Shown: positions 13,896 through 13,950 of the stretch, piece by piece
How the letters are laid out: each line of letters opens with the position of its first letter
Numbering within the stretch: position 1 is the first letter of the stretch
Assembly (NCBI GenBank): GCA_023423495.1
Contig: JAFAFM010000207.1
Span: 1-13,950, forward strand
Length of the DNA stretch: 13,950 bases
Source of the DNA: Armatimonadota bacterium
Lineage (GTDB): Bacteria > Armatimonadota > Fimbriimonadia > Fimbriimonadales > Fimbriimonadaceae
Direction of reading: 5' to 3'
The notes under the pieces: generated by a model
What the model was told of the DNA's origin: nothing
The model's input: only the letters and a program-made list of their open reading frames with translations
The model's database searches: none
Position numbers and translations under genes: made by a program

Positions 13896-13950
13896 AAAAC
13901 CAGTAATTCCGTAGGTTTGATAAACTCCTTTCCTTGGATGAGTAAGAAAC

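Noticed and set aside
1..13950. tRNA, rRNA, CRISPR arrays, insertion sequences or phage genes
   Set aside because: Read through on both strands; no cloverleaf-like segment, regularly spaced direct repeats, transposase motifs or terminal inverted repeats were seen.

Overview
The window looks like a stretch of chromosome from a free-living Gram-negative-type bacterium of moderately high GC. A member of Armatimonadota (Fimbriimonas-like) is my best guess. This rests on gene style only: a secreted Ig-like/stalk-domain protein, a Thermus-type 7Fe ferredoxin, two-module STN-like secreted proteins and several PilZ proteins. There is no rRNA or other direct taxonomic marker. I see no mobile element, CRISPR array, tRNA or rRNA. 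Genes are tightly packed and no gene-free stretch exceeds about 150 bases.

Region 1 (1-4187, minus strand) is a compact four-gene operon, read right to left. It encodes a secreted GH115-like alpha-glucuronidase, an ATP-grasp ligase-like protein, a class I SAM methyltransferase and a ThuA-domain protein cut off by the left edge. The first two junctions are ATGA stop/start overlaps and the third is 14 bases. This suggests one coordinated function, probably carbohydrate-related. It is the best candidate here for an undescribed system.

Region 2 (4250-9264) begins with dihydrolipoyl dehydrogenase (lpdA, divergent from the operon), the shared E3 of 2-oxoacid dehydrogenases. A secreted protein of unknown function with two STN-like modules follows, then a short QueF (queuosine precursor reductase). 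Facing queF is a secreted PhoPQ-activated (PqaA-type) alpha/beta hydrolase.

Region 3 (9332-10845) is a single transcription unit for a secreted two-Ig-domain plus stalk-domain protein. It has a good sigma-A-like promoter, a perfect 7+1+7 palindrome in the leader and a strong intrinsic terminator.

Region 4 (10931-13950) holds a one-domain PilZ protein, an A-type Fe-S carrier, a TetR-family regulator, a 7Fe ferredoxin, and two overlapping paralogous YcgR-like PilZ genes. One of these PilZ proteins has lost the second arginine of the c-di-GMP motif. The A-type carrier and the ferredoxin form a small Fe-S theme around the TetR gene. The three PilZ genes form a possible c-di-GMP signalling theme.

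Two patterns run across the window. All three convergent gene pairs have exactly 3 bases between stop codons. Several genes have a TANNNT-like -10 box only 6-12 bases before an ATG with no Shine-Dalgarno, as expected for leaderless or near-leaderless mRNAs.
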